64,000 bases of DNA from Aliidiomarina maris (GCF_003987335.1 NZ_PIPK01000007.1:62001-126000); one strand, 5' to 3'. Positions 18,725-28,950 are shown, counted from the stretch's first letter. Made by a program: numbers and translations. Notes: a model not told the origin generated them from the sequence alone.

Positions 18725-20038
18725 ATGTCAGCTTCAGCACAACATTTAAAAACCGCGTCGGGTGACCGCATTGCGATTGTCGATGGCCTACGCACACCGT
18801 TCGCCAAACAAGCCACTTACTTCCATGGGGTACCAGCCCTTGATATGGGCAAGCTCGTGGTTCAGGAGCTGTTGAATCGCAGTGATATCGACCCTGCATT
18901 GGTGCAACAATTGGTGTTTGGCCAAGTCGTGCAGATGCCATCGGCCCCCAACATTGCGCGTGAAATTGTGCTCGGCACCAACTTGTTAGCGGCAACAGAT
19001 GCTTACAGCGTTAGCCGAGCCTGCGCCACCAGCTTTCAATCGACCGCCAGTGTCGCCGAGGCGATGTTGGCTGGTAACGTGGATGTGGCTATTGCAGGTG
19101 GCGCGGACTCGTCGTCGGTGCTACCGATTGGTGTGTCGCGCAAATTGGCCCATGCGCTGGTGGATTTAAACAAAGCCCGTAGCTTAGGTGCACGCCTGAA
19201 AATCTTTAAGCGGTTAAGCTTTAAAGATTTGCTGCCAGTACCCCCAGCTATCGCCGAATATTCAACCGGTTTAAGTATGGGTGATACCGCCGAGCAAATG
19301 GCGAAAACTCACAATATTAGCCGTGCAGACCAAGATAAATTAGCCCATCGATCGCATACCTTGGCGCACCAAGCATGGGAAGCAGGTAAGCTTGATCGTG
19401 AGGTCATGGCTGCACACGTGGCACCGTACACGGATTTCTTACAGCGTGATAACACCATCCGTACGGATTCAAAAGAAGATGGCTATGCTAAGCTGCGCCC
19501 GGTGTTCGACCGCAAACACGGCTCGGTCACTGCGGCCAATTCAACGGCTTTAACCGATGGCGCGTCGGCGGTTCTAATGATGACCGAAAGCCGTGCTAAA
19601 GCACTTGGTTATAAACCACTTGGCTACATTCGTAGCTACGCGTTTAGCGCGATTGACGTCTGGGAAGACATGCTGATGGGTCCTTCTTATGCCACGCCAT
19701 TAGCGCTTGACCGCGCTGGTATGCAGTTAAGTGATATCGATATTATTGAAATGCACGAAGCGTTTGCCGCGCAAACCTTAGCGAACGTCAAAATGTTTGC
19801 AAGCCAGAAATTTGCCCAGGAAAAATTGGGTCGTAGCCAAGCCATTGGTGAAATTGACATGGATAAATTTAACGTAATGGGCGGCTCTTTGGCATATGGT
19901 CACCCATTCGCAGCCACAGGTACACGCTTAATTACGCAGACTTTGAATGAGCTACAGCGCCGCGGCGGTGGTACCGCCTTGACTACGGCGTGTGCCGCAG
20001 GTGGCCTAGGTGCTGCGATGATCTTGGAGACCGAATAA
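18725..20038 (+). CDS. fadI: 3-ketoacyl-CoA thiolase FadI
   Basis: Thiolytic cleavage of 3-ketoacyl-CoA to acetyl-CoA and a shortened acyl-CoA, the last step of beta-oxidation. The thiolase fold is complete: nucleophile Cys100 in [23 protein letters not shown] and the second catalytic Cys in TTACAAGG. Its 437 residues and close pairing with fadJ fit FadI rather than the shorter FadA. ATG preceded by AGGGGAG. The stop overlaps the fadJ start by one base (TAATG), so subunits of the complex are made together. Confidence 0.95.
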   Translation: MSASAQHLKTASGDRIAIVDGLRTPFAKQATYFHGVPALDMGKLVVQELLNRSDIDPALVQQLVFGQVVQMPSAPNIAREIVLGTNLLAATDAYSVSRACATSFQSTASVAEAMLAGNVDVAIAGGADSSSVLPIGVSRKLAHALVDLNKARSLGARLKIFKRLSFKDLLPVPPAIAEYSTGLSMGDTAEQMAKTHNISRADQDKLAHRSHTLAHQAWEAGKLDREVMAAHVAPYTDFLQRDNTIRTDSKEDGYAKLRPVFDRKHGSVTAANSTALTDGASAVLMMTESRAKALGYKPLGYIRSYAFSAIDVWEDMLMGPSYATPLALDRAGMQLSDIDIIEMHEAFAAQTLANVKMFASQKFAQEKLGRSQAIGEIDMDKFNVMGGSLAYGHPFAATGTRLITQTLNELQRRGGGTALTTACAAGGLGAAMILETE

Positions 20039-22200
20039 TGACTGACACATTACATCCAGAATTGGCGACCACAAATAGCCCGGCAAGCACATCCGCATTT
20101 ACCCTTGCCAAGCGCGAAGACGGTATTGCAGTGATTACGATTGATGTGCCTGGCGAGAGCATGAACACGTTGAAGGCGAGCTTCGCTGACGAAGTGACCG
20201 CATTGTTAGACCAAATCGAAGAAGACAGCAGTATTCAAGGTGTGGTGCTGATTAGCGGTAAGCCAAGCTCGTTTGTGGCTGGTGCGGATATTCGTATGAT
20301 CAGTGAGTGCAAGACCGCAGCCGATGCTGAAAGTCTGGCGCGTCAAGGCCAAGCCTTGTTTGACCGCATTGAACAGCAGCGCATCCCTTTTATTGCTGCA
20401 ATTCATGGTGCCTGTTTAGGGGGCGGCCTTGAGCTAGCATTAGCTTGCCATGGCCGGGTGATTTCCGATTCACCAAAAACTGTCATGGGTTTGCCAGAAG
20501 TACAGCTCGGCTTATTGCCAGGTTCTGGTGGCACGCAACGCCTACCGCGTGTGGTGGGTGTTCAACAAGGCCTGACTATGATGTTGACGGGCAAGCAGTT
20601 ACGTCCAAATCAAGCGAAAAAGTTAGCGCTGGCGAACGATGTTGTGCCGCATAGTATTTTATTGGCGGCGGCGGTTGAATTGGCGAAGAAAGGCAAGCCA
20701 AAGAAAGCCAAAGCGAAGCAAGGTGCGCTGCAAAAGCTGCTTGAAGGCCCGTTGAAAAACGTACTGTTCAACAAAGCACGCGAGCAGGCGCAGAAGAAAG
20801 CTAAAGGTAACTATCCTGCAATTGACCGCATCATTGATACCGTTAAGCATGGTGTTGAGAAGGGCTTTAAAGCAGGTTTAGAACTTGAGGCAAAGAACTT
20901 CGGTGAACTGGCCATGACCCCTCAAAGTCAGCAGTTACGCAATATTTTCTTTGCTACCACGGAAATGAAAAAAGAAACCGGTGCCGATGGCGTGCAGCCA
21001 GAGAAAGTGAAGAAAGCGGCGGTATTGGGTGGTGGCTTGATGGGCGGTGGTATTGCTCACGTCACTATCAGTAAAGCAAAAGTACCGGTGCGGCTAAAAG
21101 ATATTGGTCAAGAGGGAATTAAAAACGCCCTGAATTATCATTACCAGTTGCTCAAGCCGCGGGCGAAGAAACGTATTATTCGTCAGTCTGAGCTTGAAAA
21201 GCAGATGCTGATGCTAAGCCCGACGGTGGATTACAGTGGCTTTAAAGACACGGATATCGTGATTGAAGCGGTGTTTGAAGATCTTGCCCTGAAGCAATCC
21301 ATGGTGGCTGATGTTGAGCGTGAAGCCAAACCGACAACGATTTTTGCGACCAACACGTCCTCACTGCCGATTACCAAGATAGCGGCGAAAGCTGAGCGTC
21401 CAGAGCATGTGATTGGCCTGCATTACTTCTCGCCGGTAGAAAAAATGCCATTGGCAGAAATCATCACGCACTCAGGCACGTCAGCGAAAACGATTGCGAC
21501 CACGGTTGCCTTTGCAAAGGCACAGGGCAAAACACCGATTGTGGTGCGTGACGGCGCTGGATTCTACGTGAATCGTATTTTAGCGCCATACATGAATGAG
21601 GCAGCACGCTTGTTGTTAGCAGGCGAACCGATTGAACACCTGGACAAGAGCTTGGTGCAATTTGGTTTCCCTGTGGGCCCAATCACGTTGTTAGACGAGG
21701 TTGGTATTGATGTGGGTGCTAAGGTTGCTCCAATTTTACGTGATGAGTTGGGCGAGCGTTTCAGCGCGCCGGCTGCATTCGATAAGCTACTTGATGATGG
21801 CCGTAAAGGACGTAAAACTAAGAAAGGTTTTTATCAGTACGGCAGTGGTAAAAAGGGCAAAGAGGTCGACAGCTCAGTCTATCAAGTGCTAGGTATTACC
21901 CCGTCGCAAAACCTTACCCAAGAGCAAGTGGTAGAGCGTTGTATTTATCCAATGTTGAACGAAGCGGCATGGTGTTTACAGGACGATATTATCCGCTCAC
22001 CACGTGACGGTGATATTGGCGCGATTTTCGGCATTGGTTTCCCACCATTCCTTGGCGGTCCCTTCCGTTATATGGATAGCTTAGGCATTGCCCAGGTCGT
22101 TGCAACGCTGCAGCGCTTAGAGCAGGAGCATGGCAGTCGCTATGCACCTTGCGATTTACTGGTGCAAATGGCGAAAGATAACACGCGCTTTTATGTGTAA
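20038..22200 (+). CDS. fadJ: Multifunctional fatty-acid oxidation alpha subunit FadJ
   Basis: 720-residue fusion of enoyl-CoA hydratase/isomerase (N-terminal; oxyanion-hole region [17 protein letters not shown] and [19 protein letters not shown]) and 3-hydroxyacyl-CoA dehydrogenase (Rossmann [12 protein letters not shown], then [13 protein letters not shown]). Works with FadI in beta-oxidation. The central linker is Lys-rich ([13 protein letters not shown]). Start chosen at the ATG overlapping the fadI stop, not an upstream in-frame ATG inside fadI. The last codons and the stop lie in a short tandem repeat. Confidence 0.95.
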   Translation: MTDTLHPELATTNSPASTSAFTLAKREDGIAVITIDVPGESMNTLKASFADEVTALLDQIEEDSSIQGVVLISGKPSSFVAGADIRMISECKTAADAESLARQGQALFDRIEQQRIPFIAAIHGACLGGGLELALACHGRVISDSPKTVMGLPEVQLGLLPGSGGTQRLPRVVGVQQGLTMMLTGKQLRPNQAKKLALANDVVPHSILLAAAVELAKKGKPKKAKAKQGALQKLLEGPLKNVLFNKAREQAQKKAKGNYPAIDRIIDTVKHGVEKGFKAGLELEAKNFGELAMTPQSQQLRNIFFATTEMKKETGADGVQPEKVKKAAVLGGGLMGGGIAHVTISKAKVPVRLKDIGQEGIKNALNYHYQLLKPRAKKRIIRQSELEKQMLMLSPTVDYSGFKDTDIVIEAVFEDLALKQSMVADVEREAKPTTIFATNTSSLPITKIAAKAERPEHVIGLHYFSPVEKMPLAEIITHSGTSAKTIATTVAFAKAQGKTPIVVRDGAGFYVNRILAPYMNEAARLLLAGEPIEHLDKSLVQFGFPVGPITLLDEVGIDVGAKVAPILRDELGERFSAPAAFDKLLDDGRKGRKTKKGFYQYGSGKKGKEVDSSVYQVLGITPSQNLTQEQVVERCIYPMLNEAAWCLQDDIIRSPRDGDIGAIFGIGFPPFLGGPFRYMDSLGIAQVVATLQRLEQEHGSRYAPCDLLVQMAKDNTRFYV

Positions 22201-22230
22201 TTCGAGGTGTAATTCGAGGTGTAATCCGAG
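22195..22230. repeat. Three tandem copies of a 12-bp unit spanning the fadJ stop
   Basis: GTGTAATTCGAG occurs at 22195-22206 and 22207-22218, with a third copy differing by one base (GTGTAATCCGAG) at 22219-22230. The first copy holds the last Val codon and the TAA stop of fadJ. Confidence 0.9.
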
Positions 22231-22290
22231 CGCCCACGCTAGTGGGTAAACAAAAGGTTAGGTATGTGCGGGTTTCCCGCGAAGACCTAT

Positions 22291-22325
22291 AGCAAAAAGG
22301 GCAGTGTGGTAGCTGCCCTTTTTTT
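22291..22325 (+). terminator. Terminator of the fadIJ operon
   Basis: GGGCAG (22299-22304), loop TGTGGTAG, CTGCCC (22313-22318) and seven T. A smaller hairpin GCGGG-TTT-CCCGC lies just upstream. Confidence 0.9.
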
Positions 22326-22373
22326 GTACACTATACTAGTTGTTACACATCAAGATTTAACTAGGGGTGCCAT

Positions 22374-22580
22374 ATGTTTGTCGTACCTGTTGTCAGTTTA
22401 TTATCAGGCGCGTTTTTCTACACGCAAGCCTTAAAAAATGCCATGGGCGCAAAGCGCTGGGCATTGATGGGCTTAATCATGGGCCCGTTTATCTGGCCAT
22501 TGTTTAATACCCATAAGCGGCTGATGTGGCTTAAGGCTGGGCGTAATGCTGGCCAATGCAGTGGTCAATTTCACGCTTAA
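22374..22580 (+). CDS. Small hydrophobic membrane protein, function unknown
   Basis: 68 residues: one or two membrane segments (FVVPVVSLLSGAFFYTQAL and WALMGLIMGPFIWPLF) joined by a basic GAKRW, and a basic tail (THKRLMWLKAGR). I do not recognise a family. Support for it being real: ATG preceded by AGGGG at suitable spacing, separation from fadJ by a terminator, a TATACT upstream, and a typical membrane-protein composition. Its last four bases overlap the end of the convergent M16 protease gene. Confidence 0.55.
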   Translation: MFVVPVVSLLSGAFFYTQALKNAMGAKRWALMGLIMGPFIWPLFNTHKRLMWLKAGRNAGQCSGQFHA

Positions 22581-25420
22581 TCGTCCTCGTTGTCTACCCC
22601 ATAGTTAGCGTGATTCTGTTGACCTGCCTGGCTGACATTACCTTGGGTGCAGGTGAGCCAAAGCCTTGCAGACTGAGCCAATAGCCGTTGCCGCGCGATA
22701 TCAGTCAGGCTGGCTAATGACATCTCATCAATGAGCGCAGCCATGCGCTTGGCTAAATCAAACTTAACATCGTCAATACTAATGCTGGTCCAAAAGCGTT
22801 GGGCACGAATACGCAAATTGGGGTCAGCATCGGTCAGTTGTGACACCACACTGTGTTTCGCGTCTTGCCATAAAGTCTCTGGTAGTTGCGGTAACTGAGC
22901 GCAGAAATCTTCAATAAAACTCTCGATGGCACGCTCAAGCTCGGCCAGGCCGGTATGGGGAGATTGTACATAAAAAAGCAGACCCGGACGGCCATTCATT
23001 GGTACGTAGCTATTACCTACCATATAGCCAAGCTGTTGCTCAGTGCGCAGCTGATTAAAAAAGCTTGGTGAAATAATATGATTCAGCAACAAAAAGGCCG
23101 CTTTCTCTAAATCACTAATGGATTGGCCTTGGCAGAACAGTGCGACAGCATGGTCAGGGTGCGGAAGCTGGCAATGAATTGATTCCGCCTTCCCCGGTTG
23201 TAGCAATGTCACTTCACGCAGGGGCGCCTGTTGTGGGCGACCACTCAGGCTCAATTGGTGGGTCAACGCGCGTCCAATGCGCTGCGCAACGTCGACGGGC
23301 CAATCGCCACATACCAAAGCGGTAACATTCATTTGCGCAAAGATAAGCGGCATTTTCTGTGCAAAACTGTGGGCGTCCATAGTCTCAAGCTCGGTGGCGA
23401 GCTCGGCACCGATATAGCATCCACGCTGCAAGGTTTGGTTCAGCACCGTAAACAAGTGATTAATCGGCTTATGGCGATTAACCGCCAGCCAATTATGATA
23501 AAGCTGATGACGGATATGCTGAAAATGCTGTGGGTTGAATTCAAAATCAGTCAGGCTATTGAGAATTAATGACAATAGCTCAGGCTGACGTTCTGAAAAG
23601 CCGCTAATGTGAATACTAATGCCGGACTGTTGAGGGTAAACATTGAATTGCATCCCAGCCACTTCAGCGTCGTAACAACGCTCATTCAGCGCATCAAGCA
23701 CCAACTCACACCAAACCCGAGCATGGGCAAACGCGGATTTTGTATTGGTGGCTCGCGGCAGCGCTAATGATAAATAAATGTGGCCTTTGGGTACCCGAAA
23801 TTCGGGGTCTTGAAAATGCCAAAGACTCAACGCAGGAACGCCTGCCAGTAGATTAGGCAGCCGTGTGTCCTGATCGCGCAGTGGCATGGCCTCAAGGCGT
23901 CTGGGAATAAATGGATTGGCACTGGGTAACTCAAGCAATACATCTGCATCGCAATTGAAACGCGCTAATTGCGCTTCGGACAACGGAGCGATGCGATACG
24001 CGGTTTCATACAACTGGGTTGTTTGATTCACTGGTAGCGAGTGATGGATTAAAACCACACGCGCCTGTTCTGGCTGCATATGTGCCAGTAAGCGTTCGGC
24101 TTGCGCAGCATTAAACTCGCGCATTAAGTAATCGCCTTGAATGATATCGTCGCGTCGATAATGCAACATATTAATCGACAGCTGGGATGCCAACTCAAGG
24201 CTGCGAATAGGCTCTTGATAGCGAAACGAAAGTGCCACCATTTGCTGGCGCTCAGCGTAATGGGGTGACGCTAGATCTTGGCGGCTGAGTTGGCGAATCG
24301 CCTGAAAAATCAGTTGGCAGACGGTGTCATACTGCGCTAAACCTTGCTCTGTCAGTTGAATATTAAAGTTAAAGTCTTTGAAATTACTGCCGTTGATACC
24401 ACCCCCGGCAGACAGATCAGTGACCAAGCCTAGGGACTTTAGTTGCGAGGTCAGACTGCCAGGCCCCTCATAGCCAAGCAAATGTGCCAATAAAGTGGTG
24501 GTTTTGTATGGGTAATCGTCATCAATCCCCGGCAATGGTAAGGTCAGTATCATGCGACATGCATTTTTCAATGGTCGCACATGAACCACTACGCCTTGCT
24601 GTGATTTCAAGTACAAAGGCGCTTGAATGGCGCTAGGGGTTTCGCCCTCGGCTGCGATGTCGCTGAAATAGCGTACGCTTAGCCCCTCGAGCTCATCCAG
24701 ACTTTGTGGCCCGACAAGCACCAAACGCATGTTGCGGGCGTGATACCAAGTGTTGAAAAAAGTGCGAAGTTGTTGCTGTAAGCTATTTTCAGCATAGTTT
24801 TGTAGGGTCGCAGCATTGCCCACTGAAAACTTAGTGAATGGGTGGGCTGGGTTAGCGGTCTCTTTATGCACTTGATAGAGTCGGCGTAGCTCATCGTTGA
24901 GCTTCATCCGATACTCAGCTTCCACAGATTGCAGTTCTTTGGCAATCCACTCAGGTTTAAACAAGGGCGCAATAAACAACTGTGCGAATAGAGCTAAACC
25001 CTGAGCAAATTGCGGCGCACGAATATCAAAATAAAAGTTGGTGTGCTCTGTACCTGTCCATGCATTGTGTTGCCCGCCGTGCTGACCGACAAAATCTGGA
25101 TAAACGTTTGGCTCGGGTGTTTGCTCGGTGCCCATAAACAGCATATGTTCAAGAAAATGAGCTAACCCCTGGGCGTCCATCGGGTCCTGAAAATGCCCCG
25201 CACGGATAGCTAATGAGGCAGCGCTATGTGTGGTGGACTCGTCATGCACTAACAACACTTCAAGACCATTTTTTAGCTCAACTAAACGATACTTGCGAGT
25301 GTCGTTAGGGCTTTTAATCAGGTCGTCAAGCAGCTGTGTTGCTTTAGGAACAGGTGTAGAGGCTTGCGCCGACGTGGTTTGGTGCGGGTCGCTATGCTGC
25401 ATGGATGTGTGTGATGGCAA
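22577..25420 (-). CDS. M16 (insulinase/pitrilysin) family zinc metallopeptidase
   Basis: 947-residue protein of the pitrilysin type with two homologous halves. The inverted zinc motif is complete: His88-FL-Glu91-His92 in AHFLEHMLFMG, third ligand Glu169 in VEAEYRMK. The second half shows the FFNQLRTEQQLGYMV signature. E. coli pitrilysin has an export signal; none is visible here (N-terminus MPSHTSMQHSDPHQTT), and an in-frame TAG 15 nt before the TTG start excludes a longer N-terminus, so it is probably cytoplasmic. An ATG six codons further in is the alternative start. Probably degrades peptides. Confidence 0.9.
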   Translation of the reverse strand: MPSHTSMQHSDPHQTTSAQASTPVPKATQLLDDLIKSPNDTRKYRLVELKNGLEVLLVHDESTTHSAASLAIRAGHFQDPMDAQGLAHFLEHMLFMGTEQTPEPNVYPDFVGQHGGQHNAWTGTEHTNFYFDIRAPQFAQGLALFAQLFIAPLFKPEWIAKELQSVEAEYRMKLNDELRRLYQVHKETANPAHPFTKFSVGNAATLQNYAENSLQQQLRTFFNTWYHARNMRLVLVGPQSLDELEGLSVRYFSDIAAEGETPSAIQAPLYLKSQQGVVVHVRPLKNACRMILTLPLPGIDDDYPYKTTTLLAHLLGYEGPGSLTSQLKSLGLVTDLSAGGGINGSNFKDFNFNIQLTEQGLAQYDTVCQLIFQAIRQLSRQDLASPHYAERQQMVALSFRYQEPIRSLELASQLSINMLHYRRDDIIQGDYLMREFNAAQAERLLAHMQPEQARVVLIHHSLPVNQTTQLYETAYRIAPLSEAQLARFNCDADVLLELPSANPFIPRRLEAMPLRDQDTRLPNLLAGVPALSLWHFQDPEFRVPKGHIYLSLALPRATNTKSAFAHARVWCELVLDALNERCYDAEVAGMQFNVYPQQSGISIHISGFSERQPELLSLILNSLTDFEFNPQHFQHIRHQLYHNWLAVNRHKPINHLFTVLNQTLQRGCYIGAELATELETMDAHSFAQKMPLIFAQMNVTALVCGDWPVDVAQRIGRALTHQLSLSGRPQQAPLREVTLLQPGKAESIHCQLPHPDHAVALFCQGQSISDLEKAAFLLLNHIISPSFFNQLRTEQQLGYMVGNSYVPMNGRPGLLFYVQSPHTGLAELERAIESFIEDFCAQLPQLPETLWQDAKHSVVSQLTDADPNLRIRAQRFWTSISIDDVKFDLAKRMAALIDEMSLASLTDIARQRLLAQSARLWLTCTQGNVSQAGQQNHANYGVDNEDD

Positions 25421-25484
25421 TGTCGTCAGTTCCTAAACAAGAGCAAGCAAAATTGGGGCGCACAACGTGCGGAGCCTGGCTCAT

Positions 25485-25513
25485 GACTCACACTCAATCT
25501 CGTGGTGTGAGTC
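25485..25513. repeat. Inverted repeat downstream of bamE
   Basis: GACTCACAC (25485-25493) and GTGTGAGTC (25505-25513) form a 9-bp stem with an 11-nt loop. No T-run follows on either strand. Confidence 0.6.
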
Positions 25514-25581
25514 GCATACGGCATACTGACTAGTTTAGTGAATAATGATGACACGGTTCACTAAAACAATGCTGTAAGGCT

Positions 25582-25606
25582 ACGCGCGACATACCCTATC
25601 GCGCGT
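25582..25606. repeat. Inverted repeat just after the bamE stop
   Basis: ACGCGCGA (25582-25589) and TCGCGCGT (25599-25606), loop of nine. On the minus strand it follows bamE by 17 nt; no clear T-run, so at best a weak or Rho-assisted terminator. Confidence 0.6.
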
Positions 25607-25622
25607 TGATTCAACGGGGCGT

Positions 25623-25970
25623 TTACTCTGCTAATGGGGTATCAAAGTCAGCGGGCTTTTCATAAAAACCACTGACGTCAGCTAATACATCATTTTCAAA
25701 GTGCACTCGAAACTCACGTTCAACCAAATCGCCGCGCCCAGGCTTTAAACGATACACATAAATCCAATCATCGTCGCGAAATGAGTTGTACACAACAGGT
25801 GAACCTAATACGAAACGCACTTGCTCCCGGGTCATGCCGACACGCAAGTTATCAACATCCCGTTGTTCGATGAAGTTACCTTGTGGAATATTGATTTTGT
25901 AGACCAAAGGGTCAATCACAGCGCAGGCTGAGATACTGCAAATGGCCGCAGCCAGAACGATTGCTTTCAT
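25623..25970 (-). CDS. bamE: Outer-membrane protein assembly factor BamE
   Basis: 115-residue lipoprotein of the SmpA/OmlA fold, part of the BAM complex that inserts beta-barrel proteins. The signal peptide ends in lipobox ISAC with lipidated Cys16. Core motifs NIPQGNFIEQRDVDNLRVGM, then TREQVRFVLGSP and DDWIYVYR match BamE. Next to recN, as in E. coli. ATG start; the Shine-Dalgarno is weak. Confidence 0.95.
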   Translation of the reverse strand: MKAIVLAAAICSISACAVIDPLVYKINIPQGNFIEQRDVDNLRVGMTREQVRFVLGSPVVYNSFRDDDWIYVYRLKPGRGDLVEREFRVHFENDVLADVSGFYEKPADFDTPLAE

Positions 25971-26026
25971 GTGGAACCATATTAATAAATGAATGAACTG
26001 ATGATAGCGAATGAACTATACGAATA

Positions 26027-26056
26027 CTAGCCCTAGCGTTGACCCGCTAGGGCTAG
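26027..26056. repeat. Perfect 12-bp palindromic hairpin between recN and bamE
   Basis: CTAGCCCTAGCG (26027-26038), loop TTGACC, CGCTAGGGCTAG (26045-26056). Each arm is itself partly repetitive (CTAG twice). It lacks a T-run on the minus strand, in which recN is transcribed, so it is not a standard terminator. Confidence 0.75.
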
Positions 26057-26085
26057 AAAAGTTCAGCGTTGCTGGTTGATGATGC

Positions 26086-27753
26086 TCAACTGGCGAGTAA
26101 ATCTTGCGCATTGGCAAGGGCTTTATCGGTGACTTGGTCGCCGCCTAGCAGTCGAGCCAACTCGACTACCCGTTCGTCACCTTGTACCGGTGTCATGGTA
26201 GTCTTGGTGGAGTCAGCAAAATGCTGCTTTTCCACACGCAATTGCTGGTGCGCCTTCGCTGCTACTTGTGGCAAGTGAGTTACACAGATGACCTGAGTGC
26301 GCTCGCCAAGTTCGCGCAATAAACGGCCTACTGTCGAAGCAGTTGGGCCACTTATGCCCACATCGACCTCATCAAACATAAGTGTCGGTGTACTTGCTCG
26401 ATTAGCCGTAATCACCTGAATAGCCAAGCTAATTCTTGACAATTCACCACCTGACGCAACTTTCTGCAATGCCTGTAGTGGCTGACCTGGGTTAGCACTG
26501 ACTTTAAACTGCACGGCGTCAATGCCTAAGCTGCTGGCGTATTTTTTATCCGCCTGAATATCGACCTCAAAACGAGCTGCCGGCATATTAAGCTGCTGCA
26601 TACTCTGCGCGATGGCGGCGCTAAGTTCTTCAGCGGCATGTTGACGATGCTGGCTTAACTCAGTGGCTGCCGCTAAATAACTTTCACGCGCTGCAGCGAC
26701 TAAACTATCAATATTTTCAGCTTGTTCATTGCTGCTGTCAATTTGAGCTAACTCTTGCTCGAGTGTAGCGCGCAGATTGGGTAACTCAGCAGGCGTGATA
26801 TGATGCTTTTTCGCCAACTGTAGCGCTTGGGTCATGCGTTGTTCGAGCTGGGCGAGGGTGTCCCCATCGACCTCAACACCATCTTGATACTGACGCAATT
26901 CTCGCACCGCTTCCTCGACTTGCACGCTCGCTTCACTCAGCAGATCAATGCACGGCTGTAAACGCGGATCTAAGCTTACTTGTTGACTCAAGCGCTCAAT
27001 CACAGCTTGGACTAGCGAGTAGGCATTATTGTGCTCACCGTCATATAAACAGTTAATTCCAAAGGCAGCTTCGTCTTGTAGCGTGCTTGCATTCGCTTGA
27101 CGCTGATGCTCTTCCTCGATACTTTCAAACTCACCAGGTAGTAAATTGAATTCTTGTAATTCAGTCACTTGGTAACGAATAAGTTGCTGGCGCGATTTAA
27201 GTTGTTCAAGATCTTGGTCAAGCTGCTTTTTCTGCCGTTTCAGCTGTTGTAAGTCGCGCCAAGCATCAGCCACCTGCTGTAAGACAAGTTTTTGATCCGC
27301 ATACTGATCGACTAAGCGCAATTGTTGCTCAGGCTGACTAAGCAATTGGTGTTCATGCTGACCATGAATATTCACCAGACTAGCGCCGATATCTTTTAAC
27401 AGATTAAGCGGAGAGGGTACGCCGTTAATGTAAGCCTTTGAGCGACCTTCTTTGCTCAAGGTACGACGTAAAATACATTCGCTATTATCTTCGCTATCCA
27501 ATTCTTGCGCGAGCAACCACTCTTTGGCGGTTTGGTTACTACGAATATCAAATACGGCGATAATTTCGGCTTTATCTGCGCCTGGGCGCACCATACTGGC
27601 TTCAGCCCTGGTACCTAAGCACAGCCCAAGGGCGTCCAGCGCAATAGATTTACCTGCGCCAGTTTCACCGGTAATGGCAGTCATACCTTTTTTAAGGTCA
27701 ATATGAATATTTTCTACGATAGCAAAGTGACGAACTTGCAATTGAGTCAGCAT
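26086..27753 (-). CDS. recN: DNA repair protein RecN
   Basis: SMC-like ATPase that holds broken DNA ends together during double-strand break repair. Walker A GETGAGKS is at 29-36; a central coiled coil (about 150-370) is rich in Gln/Leu heptads; the C-terminal half has the ABC signature (VASGGELSRISLAI) and Walker B (PTLMFDEVDVGISG). 555 residues, normal length. GAGG five nt before the ATG. A LexA-type box upstream indicates SOS control. Confidence 0.96.
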   Translation of the reverse strand: MLTQLQVRHFAIVENIHIDLKKGMTAITGETGAGKSIALDALGLCLGTRAEASMVRPGADKAEIIAVFDIRSNQTAKEWLLAQELDSEDNSECILRRTLSKEGRSKAYINGVPSPLNLLKDIGASLVNIHGQHEHQLLSQPEQQLRLVDQYADQKLVLQQVADAWRDLQQLKRQKKQLDQDLEQLKSRQQLIRYQVTELQEFNLLPGEFESIEEEHQRQANASTLQDEAAFGINCLYDGEHNNAYSLVQAVIERLSQQVSLDPRLQPCIDLLSEASVQVEEAVRELRQYQDGVEVDGDTLAQLEQRMTQALQLAKKHHITPAELPNLRATLEQELAQIDSSNEQAENIDSLVAAARESYLAAATELSQHRQHAAEELSAAIAQSMQQLNMPAARFEVDIQADKKYASSLGIDAVQFKVSANPGQPLQALQKVASGGELSRISLAIQVITANRASTPTLMFDEVDVGISGPTASTVGRLLRELGERTQVICVTHLPQVAAKAHQQLRVEKQHFADSTKTTMTPVQGDERVVELARLLGGDQVTDKALANAQDLLAS

Positions 27754-27767
27754 ACACGCCTCTAAAC

Positions 27768-27783
27768 CTGTTTATTTATACAG
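27768..27783 (-). promoter_or_regulatory. LexA (SOS) box upstream of recN
   Basis: On the minus strand CTGTATAAATAAACAG fits CTG-N10-CAG exactly and has the A/T-rich centre of the LexA consensus. It lies 15 nt before the recN start codon. A degenerate second half-site cluster (CTGTATATAG) lies just further upstream. Confidence 0.75.
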
Positions 27784-27911
27784 TAACTATATACAGTGTA
27801 TATCCAGTACTGCAAGAGGTTTTTTGCGGATATTTTCGCCAGTTTCAGCGAGTCGAGGCTAACTTATTGTTTTACATGAATTTAACCTAGTAACCGCAGG
27901 GCGCGGCAGGG

Positions 27912-28805
27912 CTAAAATAAGCGACTGCCCCACTTCAACTTATTACGTAAGACATGGTAGTAGTTGTATGACTTGGGGTGGATTAAGCGCAGTTGCTGAG
28001 GGTGCTTTTGAATCAAAATCTCGTCACCGGGTGCGACTTTGAGGGTCACATGGCCGTCGCAACTGATATGCAGAGGGTCATTTTCATTCGCGACTCGAAT
28101 ACGAATTTGACTATCACCGGCCACCACGATGGGGCGGCTGCTCAGTGTATGTGGAAACATAGGCACTAGGGCCATGGCGTCTAAATGTGGCGTCAAAATA
28201 GGCCCGCCAGCAGACAGTGAGTAAGCAGTCGAACCGGTTGGTGTGGCAATAATCAGACCGTCGGAACGCTGTGAAAACATGAACTCGTCATCCACATAGA
28301 CTTCGAATTCAATCATGTGCGCGACTTTATCTGAGTGCAATACCATTTCATTGATAGCATTGTTGCGGCCAGTCACTTTGCTGCCACTGCTCACTGTCGC
28401 AGCGAGTAGATATCTGAATTCAGTTTTGTATTCACCACGCAGCACCGCTAATAGAGGGTCTAAGGCATCATCCGGATCTAAATCAGTCAAAAAGCCAAGG
28501 TTGCCACGATTGACACCAATTACGCCGATTTCATATTGACTCAATACCCTAGCGGCACCCAGCATATTACCGTCGCCGCCGACAATCACGGCGAGGTCCG
28601 CTTGTTGACCGATCTGGTCGATGCTACATAAATCAGCGTCATGAGGGTGGTCGAGGGCTTCCCAGCTATTACGCTCGAGGAGGAGCTGATAGCCATGCTC
28701 GCGTAAGCCGTGGTACAGCACCTTGAGGCTTTCTTGGGCTTCCGGCATGCTGGCCTTGCCCATTAAGCCAATACATTTGAATCCGTTAGAGTGCGTATCT
28801 GGCAT
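27912..28805 (-). CDS. nadK: NAD kinase
   Basis: Phosphorylates NAD to NADP. 297 residues with the catalytic GGDGN at 76-80, the [10 protein letters not shown] loop after it, and the glycine-rich [14 protein letters not shown] segment that binds substrate. Located between recN and grpE, divergent from grpE, which is the E. coli order as well. ATG start with AGGCGAG upstream. Confidence 0.97.
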   Translation of the reverse strand: MPDTHSNGFKCIGLMGKASMPEAQESLKVLYHGLREHGYQLLLERNSWEALDHPHDADLCSIDQIGQQADLAVIVGGDGNMLGAARVLSQYEIGVIGVNRGNLGFLTDLDPDDALDPLLAVLRGEYKTEFRYLLAATVSSGSKVTGRNNAINEMVLHSDKVAHMIEFEVYVDDEFMFSQRSDGLIIATPTGSTAYSLSAGGPILTPHLDAMALVPMFPHTLSSRPIVVAGDSQIRIRVANENDPLHISCDGHVTLKVAPGDEILIQKHPQQLRLIHPKSYNYYHVLRNKLKWGSRLF

Positions 28806-28922
28806 GCTATTCTCGCCTGTAAATTTGCTTAAAATTAAGAGCTTTAGCGCCGTAAATCAAGTGATTCCCAGACCTCAGGTCAATATTTCCCAACTTTGTA
28901 ACTAAATTTGCGCCCTTGTACG

Positions 28923-28950
28923 CTTGAATCGATAAATTCTGCCCCCATTG
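28923..28950 (+). promoter_or_regulatory. Sigma-32 heat-shock promoter of grpE
   Basis: CTTGAA (28923-28928), a 14-nt spacer, and CCCCATTG (28943-28950). Both hexamers match the heat-shock consensus and the spacing is ideal. Confidence 0.85.

Noticed and set aside
19990..20037. N-terminal extension of FadJ (MCRRWPRCC...)
   Set aside because: Lies inside fadI in another frame; the overlapping TAATG start and family N-terminus support 20038.
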